Source of the DNA: Mycolicibacterium grossiae
Lineage (GTDB): Bacteria > Actinomycetota > Actinomycetes > Mycobacteriales > Mycobacteriaceae
NCBI RefSeq assembly: GCF_008329645.1
Contig: NZ_CP043474.1
Coordinates: 2,852,001-2,916,000 of the forward strand
DNA: 64,000 nucleotides
Reading direction: 5' to 3'
The position numbers and the translations under genes were made by a program. A model generated the notes under the pieces. The model did not search any database. It was not told the origin of the DNA and worked only from the letters and a program-made list of their open reading frames with translations. How positions within the stretch are numbered: position 1 is the first letter of the stretch; the number at the start of each line of letters is the position of its first letter. Positions 60,899 to 64,000 of the stretch are shown here, piece by piece.

Positions 60899-61561
60899 AT
60901 GAGGAACGTTGGGAAGTTCGGATTGCTGGCCGCTGCTGCGGTGGCGGGCACGTTGACGGTGGGTGCGTGTAGCAACACCTCGGCGGAGCACGACATGTCG
61001 TCGATGGGCAGCTCGCAGACCTCGGCTGCTTCGGCCCCCTCGACGTCGAGTGGTCAGTCGGCGCAGGCGCACAACGATGCCGACGTGGCGTTCGCGCAGG
61101 GCATGATCCCGCACCACCAGCAGGCCGTCGAGATGAGCGACATGCTGCTGGGAAAGCAGGGCATCGATCCGAAGGTGGTGACGCTGGCCAATCAGATCAA
61201 GGCGGCCCAGGGCCCCGAGATCGAGAAGATGCAGGGCTGGCTCACCGACTGGGGCGTGCCGACCACGCCGTCGCCGGGGATGCCGAACATGTCCGGGATG
61301 CCCGGTCACGACATGAGCGGCATGGGCGGCGGGGGCATGATGTCGCAGCAGGACATGGCGGCACTGCAGAACGCCCAGGGCGCCGAGGCGAGCAGGCTGT
61401 TCCTGACGCAGATGATCGAGCACCACAAGGGAGCGATCACCATGGCCCGCACCGAGGTGGACGGCGGCCAGTTCCCGGCGGCCACCGAGATGGCGCGCTC
61501 TATCATCACCTCTCAGCAGCAGGAGATCGACTCCATGAACGCGATGTTGGCCGCGATGTGA
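60899..61561 (+). CDS. DUF305 family lipoprotein
   Basis: A 220-residue lipoprotein (LLAAAAVAGTLTVGACSN) with the two-fold DUF305 helical repeat: DVAFAQGMIPHHQQAVEMSDMLL and RLFLTQMIEHHKGAITMARTEV. Each has the paired MIPHH/MIEHH motif thought to bind metal. Between them is a Met/Gly-rich loop (PGMPNMSGMPGHDMSGMGGGGMMS), typical of copper-linked copies. ATG 60899 follows GGAGGACTCGG. It is transcribed towards the two-component genes and probably belongs to the metal-stress set. Confidence 0.93.
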   Translation: MRNVGKFGLLAAAAVAGTLTVGACSNTSAEHDMSSMGSSQTSAASAPSTSSGQSAQAHNDADVAFAQGMIPHHQQAVEMSDMLLGKQGIDPKVVTLANQIKAAQGPEIEKMQGWLTDWGVPTTPSPGMPNMSGMPGHDMSGMGGGGMMSQQDMAALQNAQGAEASRLFLTQMIEHHKGAITMARTEVDGGQFPAATEMARSIITSQQQEIDSMNAMLAAM

Positions 61562-61621
61562 GTGCGGTCGGGCCGCTCGAAGGAGAGTCGTTGAAGCGTC
61601 GTCAAGCGGCGGCGCCCGTGG

Positions 61622-62761
61622 TCAGCGGGATGATGTTCGCAACGGCACGAGCAGCAGCGGCAGTCCGATGGTGAAGGTCGCGCCCGTGCCGGAGCCTGCG
61701 CTGGTGGCGCTGATGTGGCCGCCGTGGGCGTCCACCAGCGCCTTGGCGATGGCCAATCCCAGCCCCGATCCGCCGTGGTCGCGATCGCGGGCGGTGTCGG
61801 CGCGGTAGAGGCGTTCGAAGACGTGCGGTAGGTGCGCGTCGGAGATGCCGTCGCCGTCGTCGGTCACGCGGACGACGAGGTGCGGGCCCTCGATATCGGT
61901 TCCCACGTTCACGTGGCCCCCGGCGGACGTGTGTCGCAGTGCGTTGTCCAGGACGTTGACCAGAACCTGAGTGAGCCGCTGCGGGTCGCCCCACACGTCG
62001 TGCCGCACCGCCGCCAGGTCCGTCGACAGCGTCACGTTCTTGGCGTGGTACCGGTCGGCGACGGCGGCGACGGTCCGGGTGATCACGTCGGCGACGTCGA
62101 GATCGGTGAACGACATCGTCGCTGCGCTCTCCTCGGCCTGGGCCAGTGCGCCCAGATCTCCGGCGAAGCGCACGAGTCGACGTGACTGATCGCGCATCAT
62201 CGCGATGGTGTCGGGGGTCAGTGGCCGGATGCCGTCCTCGACGGCTTCCAGGCAGGCCTCGAGCACCGCCACCGGCGTGCGTATCTCGTGGGCGAGGTCG
62301 CCGAACAGTTGACGGCGGGTGGTGTCGATGTCCTGGAGCTGGGCGGCCATTCGATTGAAGGCCCCCGACAGCGCGTCGAAGTCCTCGCCGAGGTTCTGCG
62401 GGGCCACTCGCACGTCGTATCGGCCCTCCGACACGGCGCTGGCCGCGGCGGCCACTTCGGTGACCGACCGCTGCAGCCGCCGGCTGACGTAGAGCGTCAC
62501 CGCGAACGCGGTGAGCGCCGACACCGCCACCGCGCCGCCGACGGAGAACACCGTCGCGTACAGGTAGGCCTCTTCGGCGTGCAGCTGCTCGGCCGAACCC
62601 CCGGGCACGCCGGCGCGGTGCAGGTGCTCGCGGAACAGAGGCGGTCCGACGACGGCGGCGACCACCCAGGTGGTGATCGCCCCGGCCAACAGCACCGTCG
62701 TCTGGGCGATGAGCAGCCGCATGCCCAGGCCAGCGCGGCGGCGCCACCGAGCGGCGATCAA
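61622..62761 (-). CDS. sensor histidine kinase
   Basis: About 379 residues: two membrane helices (LLIAQTTVLLAGAITTWVVAAVVG and TVFSVGGAVAVSALTAFAVTLYV) around a short external loop rich in acidic residues and His, then HAMP, then the dimerisation domain with phospho-acceptor His in FGDLAHEIRTPVAVL near residue 158, N box QVLVNVLDNALRHT, D box DDGDGISD and G box GGSGLGLAIAK. TTG 62761 overlaps the regulator stop (TTGA); ATG 62722 is the alternative. The stimulus is unknown but the neighbours suggest copper or envelope stress. Confidence 0.92.
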   Translation of the reverse strand: MIAARWRRRAGLGMRLLIAQTTVLLAGAITTWVVAAVVGPPLFREHLHRAGVPGGSAEQLHAEEAYLYATVFSVGGAVAVSALTAFAVTLYVSRRLQRSVTEVAAAASAVSEGRYDVRVAPQNLGEDFDALSGAFNRMAAQLQDIDTTRRQLFGDLAHEIRTPVAVLEACLEAVEDGIRPLTPDTIAMMRDQSRRLVRFAGDLGALAQAEESAATMSFTDLDVADVITRTVAAVADRYHAKNVTLSTDLAAVRHDVWGDPQRLTQVLVNVLDNALRHTSAGGHVNVGTDIEGPHLVVRVTDDGDGISDAHLPHVFERLYRADTARDRDHGGSGLGLAIAKALVDAHGGHISATSAGSGTGATFTIGLPLLLVPLRTSSR

Positions 62762-63501
62762 CGGGGGTCGCCCATCCGGTACCCGACACCGCGCACGGTG
62801 ATGATGAAGCGCGGGGCGGCGGGGTCGTCGCCGAGTTTGCGCCGGACGTGTCCGACGTGGACGTCGACGAGGTGCTCGTTTCCCACCCAGGGGCCGTCGC
62901 GCACGGTCTCGAGGAGTTGGCGGCGGCTCAGCACAGTGCCGGGTCGCGCCGACAGGGCGGCCAGCAGGTCGAATTCGGTGCGCGTCAACGGAATCGGTGC
63001 ACCGTCGAGGAACACCTCGCGCGCGGCCAGGTCGATGCGCAGCGGTCCGAACGTCAGCGGCGCCGGCCTGTCGGAGGCCGCGGTGGCCGCGGCGGGCGCC
63101 GCGCGCGGTCGGCGCAGCATCGCCCGGATCCGGGCGACCAGCTCGCCGGAGCTGAACGGTTTGGTCACGTAGTCGTCGGCGCCGACGCTGAGTCCGACGA
63201 TGGTGTCCAACTCGGTGTCGCGGGCGGTGAGCATCACGACGTAGGCGTCGGAGAAGGTGCGGAGTTGACGGCACACCTCCAGCCCGTCCATGCCGGGCAG
63301 ACCCAGATCCAGGATCACGACGTCGGGGTCGTGGTTACGGGCCAGGGCGACGGCGGTGGCTCCGTCGTGGGCGACCCGCGTGTCGAAGTGTTCCCGGACG
63401 AGGTAGCTGGCCACGATCTCGGCCAGGGCGACTTCGTCGTCGACGACCAACGCGCGGAACCCCGGTGAGCGGTCGTCGGTGCGCGCTGAGGTGTCGGTCA
63501 T
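62758..63501 (-). CDS. OmpR-family response regulator
   Basis: A 247-residue regulator: the receiver domain has the acidic pair in LVVDDEVALAEIV, phospho-acceptor D65 in VVILDLGLPGMDGLEV, then LTARD and VTKPF; the C-terminal winged helix reads LTRTEFDLLAALSARPGTVLSRRQLLETVRDG and ends GVGYRMGDPR. ATG 63501 is preferred over ATG 63510. It overlaps the kinase gene by 4 bases. It is divergent from the small membrane protein at 63614, a possible target. Confidence 0.94.
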   Translation of the reverse strand: MTDTSARTDDRSPGFRALVVDDEVALAEIVASYLVREHFDTRVAHDGATAVALARNHDPDVVILDLGLPGMDGLEVCRQLRTFSDAYVVMLTARDTELDTIVGLSVGADDYVTKPFSSGELVARIRAMLRRPRAAPAAATAASDRPAPLTFGPLRIDLAAREVFLDGAPIPLTRTEFDLLAALSARPGTVLSRRQLLETVRDGPWVGNEHLVDVHVGHVRRKLGDDPAAPRFIITVRGVGYRMGDPR

Positions 63502-63613
63502 GGGTTTCATGGTGCCGGGGTCCGCTCCCGCATGTGGCGTGCGGGGCGATCTTCAACGAATCTTCACACGACCAACACCGGATCGCTCCGGTGCGAGACG
63601 CACCGTGGTCTCC

Positions 63614-63859
63614 ATGAGCGCGATGACGCCGGCGGCCGGGCAACTGGTGCACGCGATGATGGGTGTGGACTGGCACGGCTGGCTGTTCCTGTTGGGCGTG
63701 ATCGCCGCGTGTTGGGTGCTGACCGTGGCGATCACCGGGGCACTGTTCGCGGGCGGCTCGGCGCGATCGTCGCAGCGCAGCCCGGCCCCGGTGGCGGCCG
63801 ACAACGCCGGGGCGGCGAACCCGCCGGCGTCGCACACGCGGAACCGACGTCATGTCTGA
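63614..63859 (+). CDS. small single-pass membrane protein upstream of Tat lipoprotein gene
   Basis: An 81-residue protein with one helix (GWLFLLGVIAACWVLTVAITGALFAGG) and a disordered basic tail. Proteins like this precede multicopper oxidases in actinobacterial copper clusters. ATG 63614. It overlaps the next gene by 8 bases. Confidence 0.7.
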   Translation: MSAMTPAAGQLVHAMMGVDWHGWLFLLGVIAACWVLTVAITGALFAGGSARSSQRSPAPVAADNAGAANPPASHTRNRRHV

Positions 63860-64000
63860 AGGGCGCGCCTTGTCGCGGCGGGCGTTCCTGGTGGCGACGG
63901 CGGCGGCCGGGGCGACGCTGGCCGGATGCAGCTCCGGAGCGGGCGGCGGTGGCGTCGTCGACGAGATCGGAGAGGTCGAGGCGCGCCGCCCGCACAGCGG
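63852..64000 (+). CDS. Tat-exported lipoprotein, 3' partial (possible multicopper oxidase start)
   Basis: The first 49 codons: a twin-Arg signal (ALSRRAFLVATAAAGATLAGC) with a lipobox Cys, then SSGAGGGGVVDEIGEVEARRPHSG. Lipoproteins with this signal next to DUF305 and Met-rich proteins are frequently multicopper oxidases (MmcO-like), and the final ARRPHSG would fit the start of such a domain, but the window ends before any copper motif. Confidence 0.6.
   Translation, partial: MSEGRALSRRAFLVATAAAGATLAGCSSGAGGGGVVDEIGEVEARRPHS

Noticed and set aside
1504..64000. Second copy of the tRNA-fMet 3' end as the far attachment site
   Set aside because: I looked for GGTTCGAATCCTGTCCCCGC-like sequences; GGGTTCGAATCG near 43025 matches only the common T-arm-like core and lies inside a coding frame.
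1..64000. CRISPR array
   Set aside because: No regularly spaced repeats with unique spacers were seen; the repeated motifs found are 11-16 base operators or iterons.

Overview
The window reads as the chromosome of a mycobacterium, probably a rapid-growing environmental Mycolicibacterium-like species. The evidence is high GC, an ESX-associated protein with DUF5632/DUF5631-like ends, a pair of LdtMt2-type L,D-transpeptidases, a PknH-sensor-like lipoprotein and an actinobacterial initiator tRNA. Most of the window is accessory DNA. It starts at an integration hot spot (the initiator tRNA gene, 1387-1463) and ends in what looks like a metal/cell-envelope region.

Layout. (1) 1-1500: the 3' part of a flavin oxidase, then tRNA-fMet and a terminator. 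(2) 1504-7300: a lower-GC integrative element with tyrosine integrase, small excisionase, HTH/replication-type protein, 11-bp iterons and a ParA/partner cassette flanked by TACTGA-type repeats. (3) 7850-12350: an ESX-like secretion remnant with one intact 830-aa protein followed by three decayed genes. (4) 12417-15895: a two-gene Gabija-type anti-phage system (OLD/TOPRIM nuclease plus UvrD-like helicase). (5) 16110-25660: a mobilisation region with a 1946-aa MobF relaxase-helicase, a small helical protein, an HNH protein, two frameshifted small genes and an NrdH-type redoxin. (6) 25934-27705 and 41964-44390: an older plasmid-type block (ParB-like protein, PP-loop/PAPS-reductase-like protein, XRE regulator, two unknown proteins) tied together by a shared 16-bp operator box.

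(7) 27706-41963: a 14.3-kb Tn554-like transposon sits inside the PP-loop gene, exactly at its ATP-pyrophosphatase motif, with CCACCG at both junctions. Four overlapping recombination genes (three tyrosine recombinases and a small TnpC-like protein) are followed by broad-spectrum mercury resistance: merB, merA, a second flavin disulfide reductase, an ArsR-type regulator, a MerT-like transporter, a TlpA/CcdA-like redox pair, then a MerR-type regulator facing a tiny Cys-rich protein and an MFS exporter. The MerR operator (ACCTTCACC TGG GGTGAAGGT) lies under a promoter with an unusually long spacer.

(8) 44.7-55.5 kb is heavily decayed: a sensor lipoprotein, an Imm61-like protein, a GAF-ANTAR regulator, an ImmA/IrrE peptidase, a P-type ATPase fragment and a molybdopterin oxidoreductase all carry stops, frameshifts or truncations. 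Between them survive a FicA/FicT pair, an XRE repressor with paired operators, a repeat-containing small protein, a zinc ribbon, and an ArsR-CDF metal efflux operon. (9) 55.6-64 kb is intact: a lipoprotein with BNR-like repeats, a Met-rich membrane peptide, two L,D-transpeptidases, an NlpC/P60 endopeptidase, a DUF305 lipoprotein, a two-component system and the start of a Tat-exported lipoprotein, together resembling a metal/envelope stress region.

The most unusual parts are the mercury transposon that splits a ParB/PP-loop system while leaving its four operator boxes readable on both sides, and the number of independent inactivating changes packed into the accessory blocks.
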